The notes beneath the pieces were generated by a model. The model did no database searches and was not told the DNA's origin. It was given only the letters and a program-made list of their open reading frames with translations. The translations under genes were made by a program, and so were the position numbers. From Oreocharis arfaki (lineage: Eukaryota; Chordata; Aves; Passeriformes; Paramythiidae), in the NCBI GenBank assembly GCA_013398015.1, contig VZRR01014172.1:62001-126000 (forward strand): 64,000 bases of DNA. The letters run 5' to 3'. Positions 10,411 to 20,975 of the stretch are shown in pieces. Position 1 is the first letter of the stretch, and every line of letters begins with the position of its first letter.

Positions 10411-11264
10411 AGGAGTGCACAGCTCCTCGCTGGCCACGTAGCCCCTTTAGGCTTTGAGGTGACACCACAGGAAGTATTTTCCACCCTAGAGATCCCTCGA
10501 CAGAAATGTCTCACCAGGACATTCAAAATGACAGCGTTGAGAAGCTGATAACCAGCACGTGACTCTGGAGGAGTCCACACGTGGACTTTGTTTGCTCTTG
10601 TGCTGAGAAACCAATTTTTCAACATCAAAAAATCCCCCTTTCCTTCATGTGCCGAAGTGTTATTAATTTCCAACTGCCTTCTTTAATTTTTTTTTACTGA
10701 AGATTTAAATCCACAATCACTCAGGATTATTTCTCTGTGCTTTCCTCCCTATTTGCTGCTCCTGAAAACCATTTTGGGCATAAAAAAGTGTTTCTTCAGA
10801 ACAGTGCCAGCAAGTCAAAACCTCTGCTCCTCCAGGAATAAACTCCCTTTCCAAGCATCAGATTAATCTTCCCAACAGGATGAATTTTAGCACCTACCCC
10901 ACCAGCACCGACAGTGTTCCTGCGCTTGGGACACAGATAATTAAAACCCAGCTTCCCCAGATTTAGGAATCCTAAGGACAAAAGAAATTGCTTCCTGCCC
11001 TTTCCACGCCCTTGCTGCTCCGTGGTGATGCCATCTCTGCAGCCAGTGCTCCTGGAAGCAGCTGCTCCTGCCATCCTACACCCACAGTTTCAGGAACACA
11101 AACCACATTTTAACCAACAGGTCCCATTTCCCAAATCCCAGCCATGCATGACTTCCCTGCGTGAGCGGCCCGATCTTATGTTTCTTCATCAAGGAGTTTT
11201 TCTTCCTGCTTTCTCAGCTGTACAGTGTCTCTGGATTGCTTTTTTTTTTTAAATTTTGGCTTGA
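10411..11264. other. unique DNA, no gene seen
   Basis: Contains T-rich runs near 10685 and 11241. No exon or repeat family is recognised. Confidence 0.5.
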
Positions 11265-11640
11265 GGTCTCTGCCTAATTATCTGTAACCTTCTGTTCGAA
11301 GATCGCTGTCCTGGCCTGATAAAAACCAGTAACTTTGAAAACAAACTGGGCCTTAATTTTCCTTGACAGCCCTTCTTTAAACATGTGGGCAAAGCCCCGG
11401 CTTAATTAAATGCACATTCGTATTCCAAACAAATTAAGTACAATTAAGGACTCTGAGTTATGGGTATCTATCACTCGGCGATGTTTTTGTAAAAATTACC
11501 ACATTTAGATCAAACACAGAGGACCCTTTGCTTAATTGCTTCATTAGGGCCCGATGCAATAGGCTTCATAAATACAGGGTCTGATGTCTCTCGGGGAATT
11601 GCCCGAAAGACGGCTCTTAAAGTAATTGCTTCCACATTTC
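11265..11640. promoter_or_regulatory. candidate conserved non-coding element
   Basis: A unique block with CTTAATTAAATGCACATTCG, CAAATTAAGTACAATTAAGG and TGCTTAATTGCTTCATTAGG: several ATTA pairs, plus scattered CpG that survives in otherwise CpG-poor DNA (TCGAAGATCG, CACTCGGCGATG, CTCTCGGGG). Retained CpG inside AT-rich non-coding DNA is common in deeply conserved elements. No frame covers it convincingly. Function is inferred. Confidence 0.43.
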
Positions 11641-14600
11641 TGCCCCTGCAACGTTCCCGTGCTCGCCGATGGCACTGAGGGCTCCCAGCCGTGGCAGGGA
11701 CTGGGGTCCCACCCTGCCCCCCAGCTCGGGGGCTCCTGGTGGCTTTGGGCCCCTGCTGTTCCCTGTTCCAGGAGGAGTTTGCCAATTCCTGGGAGCACAG
11801 TGCTTCCCTCAGCCAGAGATGCCACAGACATCTCTGCTGCTCCGGGGATTCCCTTTTCCAGAAGTCGCTCTGAAACAATAACAAACTCCCAGAAAACATC
11901 AGCTAGCTCCATCCTGGGGGTTTCATCCATTTTATCCCTTTAGCTCCTACAAACGCAGCTGGTTTTGGTGCTGCAAGGAGAGGTTCGGTTTACAGGGATT
12001 GCTGTAGCCGGACACACCCTAATTGTGGTTAAATTAAATAAATCTCCCTTCAAACACACCTCAAGTGAGGAATGCACTTAGAGGGAGCCCTTGGTGCCAC
12101 TCAGTGCCTGTGGATAATGTGGGTGCACAAAGGGACCAGGGCACAGGGGTTTTCTTTCAGATGAGATGCCAAAAGAGCAGCAGCAGCAGCAGCAGCAGCA
12201 GCGATGCCATTCCCTCCCTTCTGCATTTGTTCCTGGCTCAGTGACAGGCTCAGGAGTTCTGCATTTCCACCGTGGAAGCCAAAACAACCAGGAGCACCCA
12301 GGAGCAACAAAAGCGATCGCAGCAGAGCTCAGAGGGGTGGGAGCTGCCGTGACAGGGCGCTGAGAAATGGCATGTCACTCTCAGATGAAAGGTTTGCAGC
12401 ATTTCTGTATTGCTGTTCAAATATTCCTGTTCCCTACCAAGGAAAAAAGTGTAACTAAAATGCTCTCAGTTCTTTCTCTTCCAACTTCCTTCGTGTCTTT
12501 CCTCTTTTTTCTTTTCTTTTTTGCTTTCTCTTGGAAACACTCAATGGGAAGATATAAAAAGGGAAAAGGAAATTCATCCATCTTCTCCATAAAAAATGCT
12601 TCCAAGTTTGTATCTCACACTAAAAATACCCAGAAGGACGTTGCTTCTTTGATGAAATATTTGAGTTTCCTGAAAAGTGCAGTTTTTCCATGGAGATCAT
12701 CACAAGTTGCAGAGAGAACTTCCAGTGATCTAAACCCACGCTGGTGACAACGTTTGTGCGGAGGCTGAGCTGCTTCATTCATGAATAACATTATATGGAT
12801 AACGTTATTTCAACATGTAAATGCAAATTCATCCTGACGTGATCAGAGCTGGCAAATCTGGAGAGAGGTGCAGCAGGAAAAAGGAGAAAAGAGGTGACAA
12901 AATTATTGTCACTGCTGTGGTGGGGACGGGAGCTCCCCGAACCCCCAGACAAGGTGAGGTGCATCCCTTGCACGGCCCTGATCAAGGTGATGGAAAATCC
13001 TCCAGAGCTGAGTTTTCCATGCCTCAATCAGCTGATGGCTTTGGGGCTGGAATTCCCCCCCTGCCACTCCATGGAGAATCCAGGGCTCAGCTTCTGCCAC
13101 CACAGACCCAACATCAACATGGGGCCTGACCACCAACCCTGGGAGCCCCAACAGCCCCTGGACCTGCAGATTTGCAGATTTATCTTGCAGACATACCCCA
13201 GAATACAGAATTTAGCAGCTAAGGAACGTGCTGAGGGCACACAAACAGAAGCCAGCCTGATTTCCAGTGGCCAGAGAAACAGAGCTGCTTATTTTCCATC
13301 TGCTTTATTCTCCAGACCAATTTTCCTCAACGCTAAAGCAAGAAAAAAAAAATAAAAAACCAAACAAAAAAAGCACAGCAGATTGTCCAGTTCATGACTG
13401 GATGGCTGGCAACAGAAATCCTATTTCCAAACTGACCCCTGCTTTCCTGCATGGCATTCATTAATTCCACAGGCTCACATTTCTGGGAAGATGTCAGTCA
13501 TGTCTGTGATTTTTCTATCAGCTATTAATGCCAGATCACAAGGTGAGAAAGCAGGGGTTTTAATCTCAGGACCCTCAGGAGATGGAGCTGCATACATTTG
13601 GTGTGAGCCATGTGTCTGGAAATGTCAAGGACAAATATTTTTAAAGTAAGGAGTGAGTGTTCATATCCATGTGCAGCCTGAAGTCCTACACGAGTGATCC
13701 AAGCCAGCCTTTTTCTCCCTCCTGAAGCCAGAAATTGAGTGTAGATGTCCTAACTGGGCACCTCTGCATTTAGAAATTTGCATTTTTATGCTGAGTGGCA
13801 TTTCCAGCCTCTCCTAAAGGCGTTGCCTGTGGCAGTGTTCACTGCTCTACTCAGAGAAAAGTTCCTCTGTAGGAACAGCAAAGATTCCCCATCTCCAGAA
13901 ATTGTTTGTCCCTTCATTCAAATATGAGGTTGGTTCCTCACTTCTGGGTTTGTGGGTTCTTTTCATTCTCCATTAGATTATTTTCCCAAAATTTCCCCTG
14001 ACTGTGCAAAATCAGGCACTGAATTTGTTGCAAAACCCATGATTTTTATATCTAATGACATATCCCACCTGAGAAATGCACAAAATCTCCTTTTCCTCCC
14101 ATCCTTAGCTCAGCGTAGCTCGGTTAAATGGTAACTTTGAATCCCATCATATTCCAGGTGTCACCACGCAAATCCACTGCTCTGCTGGCTCAGAAGTAAA
14201 AACATTGCTGAGAAATACACAGAAAACCCCATTAAAATGTCATTTAGGCACATTTATTTCTAATTCCACATACAAAGAACTAACACCGTGCTTTTCTTTT
14301 TCTCCTACAAGTTCCACTAAAAAACCTTAACACTGTGAAAGGTTCCCTCAAAACTGTGCTCTCAGAAGAGTGGGAAAAGAGATGAAATTTCTCCCTTTTT
14401 TTGGAAAATCATGGACTTGCTCAAGACATGCCACAGCGGAGGGTGGGAACTGAAGAGGTGTTCATCTCTGGGAGGACTCTTGGCTCTGAACCGCTGGGGG
14501 AATTTTAGTGGGAACACGAGTGGAGTGGGAAAAACAGGAGTCACATCCAACCACTGCCCGCCCAGCTGGGGAAAACCCTCTCATGACACCTATTTCACAC

Positions 14601-14849
14601 CCCACTGCCCGCTGCTGCCACCCAGGAATGTTATTGAACTCCCAAAGAGTCGCAAATAGTTACTCATTCGCCCTTCACGCGCTGCCACCGGTTTTCCTTC
14701 TGGGGGCCCTCAAGTCCGAGCCTGAAGGGTGCAAAAACTCCCGGCCTCGCTGCGGATGCGAACCAGGTGAGGGGGAAAAAAGGAGAAACCTCTGGAGGAA
14801 CCCGCGTTGTTCGCATGGATCTGCCCCCGCTCCCCGCTGCTAACTGCCA
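11641..14849. other. unique DNA, no gene seen
   Basis: Contains a (CAG)8 tract at 12178-12202, a TTTTC-rich stretch near 12500-12530 and A-rich runs near 13345-13375. Frames of up to about 150 codons overlap on both strands and show no recognisable domain. No exon is supported. Confidence 0.5.
12178..12202. repeat. CAG trinucleotide microsatellite, 8 units
   Basis: Eight CAG units run from AGAGCAG to GCAGCGATGCC. Any polyglutamine or polyalanine frame here is short and isolated, so I do not call a coding repeat. Confidence 0.92.
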
Positions 14850-15235
14850 CCTAACATATTCTCCTCCTTATTGCACCCAGCTCCGAACATCTGGGATCCG
14901 GGAGCGACAAAGGAGAAGGCTCCTTTATCAAGGCAATCTCCAAGCCCCATTATGTTCCCCTACAACAGTTTCCGTAAACATTCAGCAATTTTCGGTGTCT
15001 GGGCTGCGCAGCTGAAGAGGTGCATAAACAGGCTCCAGTGAAATGTGAAGATGACTGATAATGTACTAACATTGAGACCCCTTGCTGGGATTATTACCCC
15101 CTGAGTGCTCCTTACAGAATGTGCCTCTTATCTCACACTGACAACGCTAATAGAATATGCATAGCCCTATTAGCATACAAGATAATAGCACCCTGGAGGG
15201 GACAGAGCCATAAAACTTTAAGTAGAAATCAAAAC
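14850..15235. promoter_or_regulatory. candidate conserved non-coding element, left half
   Basis: Unique sequence with retained CpG (CTCCGAACATC, GGGAGCGAC), TTATCAAGG, and a POU/homeodomain-like cluster AATATGCATAGCCCTATTAG followed by CATACAAGATAATAG near 15153-15187. Texture differs from the CpG-poor flanks. It is separated from a second candidate half by a purine-rich tract. Enhancer activity is inferred. Confidence 0.45.
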
Positions 15236-15317
15236 AGAAGGAGGAAGAAAAAGGGAACATTGTCACAAGCCCAAAAGGGGGGAAAAAAAGAAAAAAAAAG
15301 AAAAAAAAAAAAAGGAG
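15236..15317. repeat. purine-rich low-complexity tract
   Basis: An almost uninterrupted A/G stretch ends in G6, A7, G, A9, G, A13 and GGAG. It lies between two candidate conserved blocks and is probably variable in length. Confidence 0.9.
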
Positions 15318-15329
15318 CCCGAGGGCAAA

Positions 15330-15585
15330 TTTTGCTGCGGAAAACACACATAGTCATAATTCTTGTGCTAGTCACCATGCAAATGGTAATAGTCTTTAGT
15401 CCCATGAATACTATCAGTGCCGTGTTTGCCGTGAAACATTAATTGAGATAATGTGCCCCTTTCGGATGCAGCGGGGAGCCGTACGTCAAATTGTACCACA
15501 ACAAAATTACGGCAACATCTGCAAGAAATACACAACAGCCATTGGGGTACCTTGCCTTGGATGAGTCCAACTGGGGCTTCGCCCG
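15330..15585. promoter_or_regulatory. candidate conserved non-coding element, right half, with a palindromic POU octamer
   Basis: Contains the POU octamer ATGCAAAT inside a perfect inverted repeat ACCAT-GCAA-ATGGT at 15375-15388. It also has CATTAATTGAGATAATG near 15437 and CpG-retaining unique sequence (CGTACGTCAAATTG, AATTACGGCAAC). No open frame of note. The octamer palindrome is directly visible. Binding and enhancer role are inferred. Confidence 0.48.
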
Positions 15586-16420
15586 TGCAGATGGAGCCCG
15601 TGGAAGAGCGGGAGGGGAGGGAGCAGCTGGCCCCGCACGTGGGGACCTGTAGCTCGGCCCTGCTGGGGATGCTGCCCTCCGCGGGCTGGGTGTGTTATCT
15701 CCTGACCCCGCTCCAGCCGCTGGATCAAACCTCCAGCAGCCCTTTGAGTGCCAAAGCCCCTCTTTAGTCACGTCTGGGCGCTGCATTCACGTTTGTTCCC
15801 TGTAACCCCTCATTGTCCCGGGGCTTTCAGAGCTCACCCACCGCTGGCAGCCAGCCACGCATTCAGATGCTTTCCATCTTCCCGCGAGAGCCAAAGTAAA
15901 TCTTTCAGTGCTTGGCACAAGAGTGTGAATTCAATAAAAAGGGCTTCAAACAAGTTTAAGATGGCTTGTCTCTAAACAAACGAGGAGCGGCGAGCTCTCT
16001 GAATGCTCATTGTGGTGCGGTTCCTGCCCACAGCTAAATCCAGATAACCCCCAGCAGCACTGACAGCCCCGGCTGGTGAGCAGTCACCTGCCAGGCGGGC
16101 ATGGGAATACCTCCACACCCCGGCTCCGAGGGGCTGCGGGGAGTGACCTGCTGCTTTTCCAGGAGCTTCCACGGGGCACTCAAAGGTCCTTGTGGTCTTC
16201 TTTGTGGGATGCGAAACTCCCCGGTGCTCGGAACGCGCAGGACCGCGGGGTATTCCCTGCGCAGAGCCCTGGGTGCTTTTCCCTCGCCGAGCCCCGGTGG
16301 CGGGAGGTAACGAGCTCGGCATCCCCGGGGTGCATTTGGAAGCATCGTGCAAAGTTTTCTGGGATTCCTCCTGGCATTCACTGGGCTTTTCTATAGAGCC
16401 AAACTCTTTGTGCCCGCGGC
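15586..16420. other. CpG-rich patch, no gene seen
   Basis: CpG is much denser than in neighbouring kilobases (for example GGAACGCGCAGGACCGCGGG near 16230 and CCGAGCCCCGGTGGCGGG near 16290). I see no start-codon-bearing exon with a recognisable product, no TATA box and no clear splice donor. It could be an unmethylated regulatory island or simply GC-rich DNA. Confidence 0.4.
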
Positions 16421-17053
16421 TTTGTGTTGCAAAGTTCTGCAGCTTGTGAGAGTCTGCCTCGCTTCATTTTGGTTGATGGCACTTTGTGCCGAGGGTTTCA
16501 GCAATTAGGACGCAGTCGGGAAAGGCTGTGGTAAAGAAAAGAGAGGAATTTTGGAAAGGGAAAGTAGGGGGGAATTAGAGGAACGATTCCTGAATGTACC
16601 TCCACATGTGTCCCCTGTGTGTGTTCACGCATGAATTCATCCTGCCATCAACGTTATCACAGGGGAAACAGCTCATCTCAAAAATACACGGATTTTAGAG
16701 ATTGCTGAAGCATTTTGTTTAATGTTCTTCCGTGGCTGATTCAAACTCTGGGATCATTTCTCCTTTCTTCCTGGAAAGATAACAAAACCTTTGTGTGCAT
16801 TCTGTAGGAGCTGAAGTTACCTCATGTGAATCACAGCTGCACAACGCTCGCAGGTTACCTCCATCCGAATTTCTTACACTCTGACTCTCTGAACAATCTT
16901 CTTATCGGAGATTAAACAAGGAAATGCTACTTCCACAGAAAGATATCCCAGCGTCGGCTAAGGAAATGCTTGGGCACCTACACCTGCAGGAGCAGAACTC
17001 TGAGATCACCTCCAACAGGATCTGAGGGGGGCTCTCTGCCCAGGACAGAGTTT
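16421..17053. other. unique DNA, no gene seen
   Basis: No repeat family or exon is recognised. Confidence 0.5.
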
Positions 17054-17117
17054 TGGAATGAGTTGGTCTTGAAGGCCTCTTCCAACCCAAACCATTCTGG
17101 GATTCCATGATTCCATG
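17054..17117 (+). mobile_element. CR1 LINE, 3'-terminal fragment
   Basis: GGAATGAGTTGGTCTTGAAG, then CTCTTCCAACCCAAACCATT, then CTGGGATTCCATGATTCCATG forms the CR1 3' end with its terminal repeat. The fragment is 5'-truncated to tens of bases. Confidence 0.82.
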
Positions 17118-17704
17118 TCTCCAGGATACTGAGTGATGATTCAGCTGGAAAACCTCACTGGATGGTTGCTTGGCTTGGCGGTGGGTGGGGGGGAATATTT
17201 TGTCCATTGTGTGATAAGAAATTACCCAGGTGAAATTGTTTCCTGCGTACAAAAAAAGTATATTAAAGATGCTAAAATTTGGGAAAACTTCAGGAATGTT
17301 AAACTGTGGGGACAGAGAAAGGTTTGTGCACTTCAGGTGAAAGTGAGATGCTTCCATGGCAGGAGGATCTACCTGAACCTGGGATCTCTCCTTCCAATCT
17401 GCACCTTTTTTTTGCTCTCTCCTCTTTCACATCTCTCCTTAGTGAGGCCCAACCCCTGGATTTGCTCTCGCTGTGCTCACTGAATCCCCTCAGTTCAGTG
17501 AGGCACCTCACTGCCTTCTCTCTTAAATCTGGCCTCATAAAGCCAAGGTTCTGCCTGTGGACGTTTCTTGGCTGCAGCAGACGAGAGCAGACACAAAAAA
17601 CTGTTAGTTGTGTGTTCCTCTCATCTTCATCCCGAGGAGTTTGGTGCTCCAACACCAGGGAAAGGGAAACACAGCAAACAGGGAGAGGCAGGATGATCAG
17701 CCAG
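17118..17704. other. unique DNA, no gene seen
   Basis: Two complementary frames of about 137 codons overlap here. They shadow each other and have no domain character. Confidence 0.5.
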
Positions 17705-17965
17705 CTCATTCCATGCCGTTAATTATCGCAGGATAAATATCTGTTTTCCTTACAGGAAGGCTTAACTTTCATTTAGCAGCCGTTATCTCCAAGGATCCCG
17801 AGGAGCCCGGGACACGGCAGCACCGTGCAGGCTGGATGTTGTTATGTATTTATTAAGTTGTATCAGGGCCCATTTAGCAGCAGCTCTGCAGTTTATCACG
17901 TAAATATCGAGTGCCAAATACAAAAGAGAAGAAAATAGCAACATAAAAAATTTATCTTTGGGGGG
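17705..17965. promoter_or_regulatory. candidate conserved non-coding element
   Basis: Holds CCGTTAATTATCGCAGGATA, TTTAGCAGCCGTTATC and GTTTATCACGTAAATATCGA, with retained CpG among AT-rich words. It includes GATA-like TTATC cores and TAATTA. Non-coding and unique. Regulatory role is inferred. Confidence 0.4.
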
Positions 17966-18074
17966 AGGAGAGGGAGAAAGGGAGAGAGAATGGTGCTGAT
18001 AATGTGATTGTGCCTTCAGCAATAGTGGCTAATATCCTTCTGCGAGGGGCGCGGTGTGAAAATGTTCCAGGGCT

Positions 18075-18077
<3 letters not shown>

Positions 18078-18101
<24 letters not shown>
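18078..18101. repeat. GGA microsatellite, 8 units
   Basis: Pure GGA units run from GGGGGA to GAGAGGGG. Confidence 0.9.
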
Positions 18102-18105
<4 letters not shown>

Positions 18106-20674
18106 GGAGCTGAGCTGGTGTTTGTTTGTTTTAAAGTGTATTCTGGTTGCAGGCTAGGTCAGCGGGTGGCCAGACTGAGAAAATGAGTCCCCCGGGCTGT
18201 AATAATTGTAACTGTCAGGGAAAAAAAGTCAAGGTCTTCGATAGCAGTGGTCTGCTCTGACTTCTGACCATGGAGAAATATAGATGAAAACTATTGCCTG
18301 GGGCACTCAGCGAAGAAACCAAGAGGTTTTTAACTCGTGGTGGCTTGGGCTTCTGAATTGGAAAGCCCATTTTGCACCTTGGTGGTTTGTATCTGTGTGA
18401 TTATTTTCATTTGCAGTGTAAATGAAGCTCGGGGTGTTCCTTCTCCTGATGCCCAAATTTGTGATGCTATTGCCAGAGCAGCTTTGCATTTCTGAGCCCC
18501 GAGCAGCAGCGAGGTTTATCAGGGATCTTTTAGCTCTGGTTATTCACAAGGAGAGCCTGAATTTGATTCTCCCTTGCAGGGCACTCCCCATTTATCCCAG
18601 TGCTCCAGAGCTGCCTGCCATGGATTATTCTGGAATTACACACAGGGAACTTCACTGACTTCCACAAAAATATTCCAAGAATAAAAACAGTGGGAGAGAG
18701 GGGTTGAAGAATTTAAACCACACAAGATTGAACCTTGCAAAAAGGGGGAGGAGGGAAAAAAATGCATAAATCTTGTTTCTTCTTCTATTTTTTTTTATTA
18801 TACAGACAAGGACCAGTCACTAACGGGTCAGGATTGTGTGAATCATGAATTCATCCCTTTATTTGAGGCAGAGTGGGAGCTCTGCTGAAAACTTGCTAAA
18901 AACCTGAGCCCAAAAAGCACCATTTTGGTTGTCTCTTAGGCAATTCCCTGCTCCAGCTGGGAGGGAGGTGACAACGCAGCCCAGCCACTTCCCTTCCTTT
19001 GGCAGGGCTCAGCTGAGCACAGGAGCAGCTGAAAGCAAAGCTCTGACCCAGCACTGCAAGGTTTGGAGACCTTGGACTTGTTTCTATTTGCATGGGGTGA
19101 AAACAAAATCATCTGAGCAGTGGCAAAGCTCACTCGTGTCCGGTCACCTCTTCCTTCAGCGTCCCTTTGTCTTTGGCTGGAGAAAGCACTCAGATGCCCA
19201 GAAGCTTCCTCATCAAAATCCGTGTCCTTCCACAAAATGTTCTGGCTCCAGTGAAATATTATTTATTTTTCACCGCAAAACGTTTTGTTCAAACACCCCA
19301 GCTTCTCTGACAGCCTTCTCATAGGAATTAATCAGTGAATGTAATGCCTTTAATATTTATTAATAAGAGGAAATGGAAATATTTATATACAAAGACCTCA
19401 ATCAATTACACAAACATCAAACAGCAGCTAATCCCAGTCTGAGGGTGACAGCAGCATGTCAGGTTTTGCTGGTAAAGGTGGATAGTTATTGCTGGGATGT
19501 GATTTACTTGTTGAAAGTCACCCTAATAGTGATTTGGGTAAGATTTATGGGCCTCATCTGTACTTTACCCTGCCTGTGTGTGTGTCCTGTGAGGAGAGCA
19601 GAGCACGTGGAAAGGAGAAATGTTGGTGGTTGGGTGTTGGCAGTAAGGAGCCAGGTCCAGTGGAGCAAACAGGAACATGTCTGAGGAAATAACACAACAA
19701 TGGTGTTGGTGTTCCATCATCACATAAACAGCTCCTCTGCCCTGCCTCCAGCAGCCCCAAATCCCAGGAATTCACATCATTTGTTGCACTTTGTGGAGAG
19801 GCAGCAGAAAGAAGAGACAGATTGTGGCACTGCTTTGGGACCCTGTTCAAAGCTCCTCTGCCTCTGGCCCCAGGAAATGCTGACAAGAGCAGAGACTCAA
19901 ACCCAGGAAGAAACACCAGCTGCTCTGGCCTGGCTGCAACAACAGAGCCCAGACACTTCCCCTCTCACCCTGCGCTGGACCTGCTGAGTTTTGCTTGGAA
20001 AAATGGTATTTTCCATAATGGTATCCCGTCTCCATGGCACAGGAAACCACTTCCACGTGAGAGTTGCTCCAGCAGCTCAGAACATCCAGTGAAGAACCAT
20101 AATTTACCTTTTTTGAATTTGCCTTCTCACCACTGATGGGTTTTTTGGCCAATGTGAGGCCTTCTGCAGGAATTCCCTGCTCATGAAGATCCTGATATGT
20201 AGGGTACCAGTATTACCCCCTCATCGTTGTTTTAGCCATAAATATTGGTTCATACAGGCCCATCCCAAAGCCCTGGAATGGGGAATGTGGTCACTGGGGA
20301 AGCAAAATGCACTTGAAACACCTGCAACCCCTGCAAAGTTTCAGCTTTGGCAACAGGAGAAAGAAGGCAGAGCAGAAATCTCAGCTCTAAGGGACTGCCA
20401 TGACTTTGAACCTCCCTGAGCCTTCACTTACGGGTTAGCTCAGCCTGGAGCCAGGCACGGGAACCCACAGGGCTCCCTCTTCCCAGGTTTTCAGCAATTC
20501 CAGCTGGCTGCACTGTGCAGAAGGGAGACAAAAGTGCAGGTCTACGTGCCCAGGGCTCGCAGCAGGTACCTGTGGCTCACCAACACAGCACTCCCAGGGA
20601 TTTTCTATTTTAAGGTGAAGGTGGAACGCACAGAAGATCTCAATGTCACTGCAGAGCTGGGAGGGAGGGCTGCA

Positions 20675-20695
20675 AGGAGGAGGAGGAGGAGGAGG
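20675..20695. repeat. AGG microsatellite, 7 units
   Basis: Seven AGG units end at AAGGCAGG. Short and without coding context. Confidence 0.9.
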
Positions 20696-20714
20696 AAGGC
20701 AGGAACCTTCACAA

Positions 20715-20975
20715 CTAATGTCAATTTTCTGCATCAAATATTTTGATAATTAAACAAAGCTGATCAAGAGAGGAAAACAGCATGTCTCCAGAGCTCCGGA
20801 AGCAGAGGCCCATTAAATAGAAGAGTCAGAAAGTGCCAGAGGCGGCAGCCTCAGATTAATGGCACTCCAGTAATAGATTTTCCCAGGCACAGTCACACAG
20901 GAGACAACTACTGTGCAGCCAGAGCAGCGATGAGGCCGTTAAAGCAACAGTAACATTAAATCACCTGGTTCCAGG
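20715..20975. promoter_or_regulatory. candidate conserved non-coding element
   Basis: Contains ATATTTTGATAATTAAAC, CCATTAAATAGAAG, CAGATTAATGGCACTCC, AGTAATAGATTTTCC and AACATTAAATCACC. Homeodomain-type ATTA words recur about every 50 bp in a unique non-coding block. CpG-rich DNA (GGCTCCGGCGCCGCCGCCG) follows at about 21003. Regulatory role is inferred. Confidence 0.38.

Larger units (their letters stand above)
17966..20714. other. unique DNA with two GGA microsatellites, no gene seen
   Basis: Contains (GGA)8 and (AGG)7 tracts, listed separately. An AT-rich stretch at 19322-19390 contains GGAATTAATCAGTG and TTTAATATTTATTAATAAG and could be a small conserved element. No exon is recognised. 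Confidence 0.5.

Noticed and set aside
12178..12202. CAG repeat as a coding polyglutamine tract
   Set aside because: Eight units in a 65-codon frame with no exon context; treated as a microsatellite.
20430..20465. tRNA-like GGGTTAGCTCAGCC
   Set aside because: Resembles an A-box only; no B-box, anticodon arm or acceptor pairing follows.
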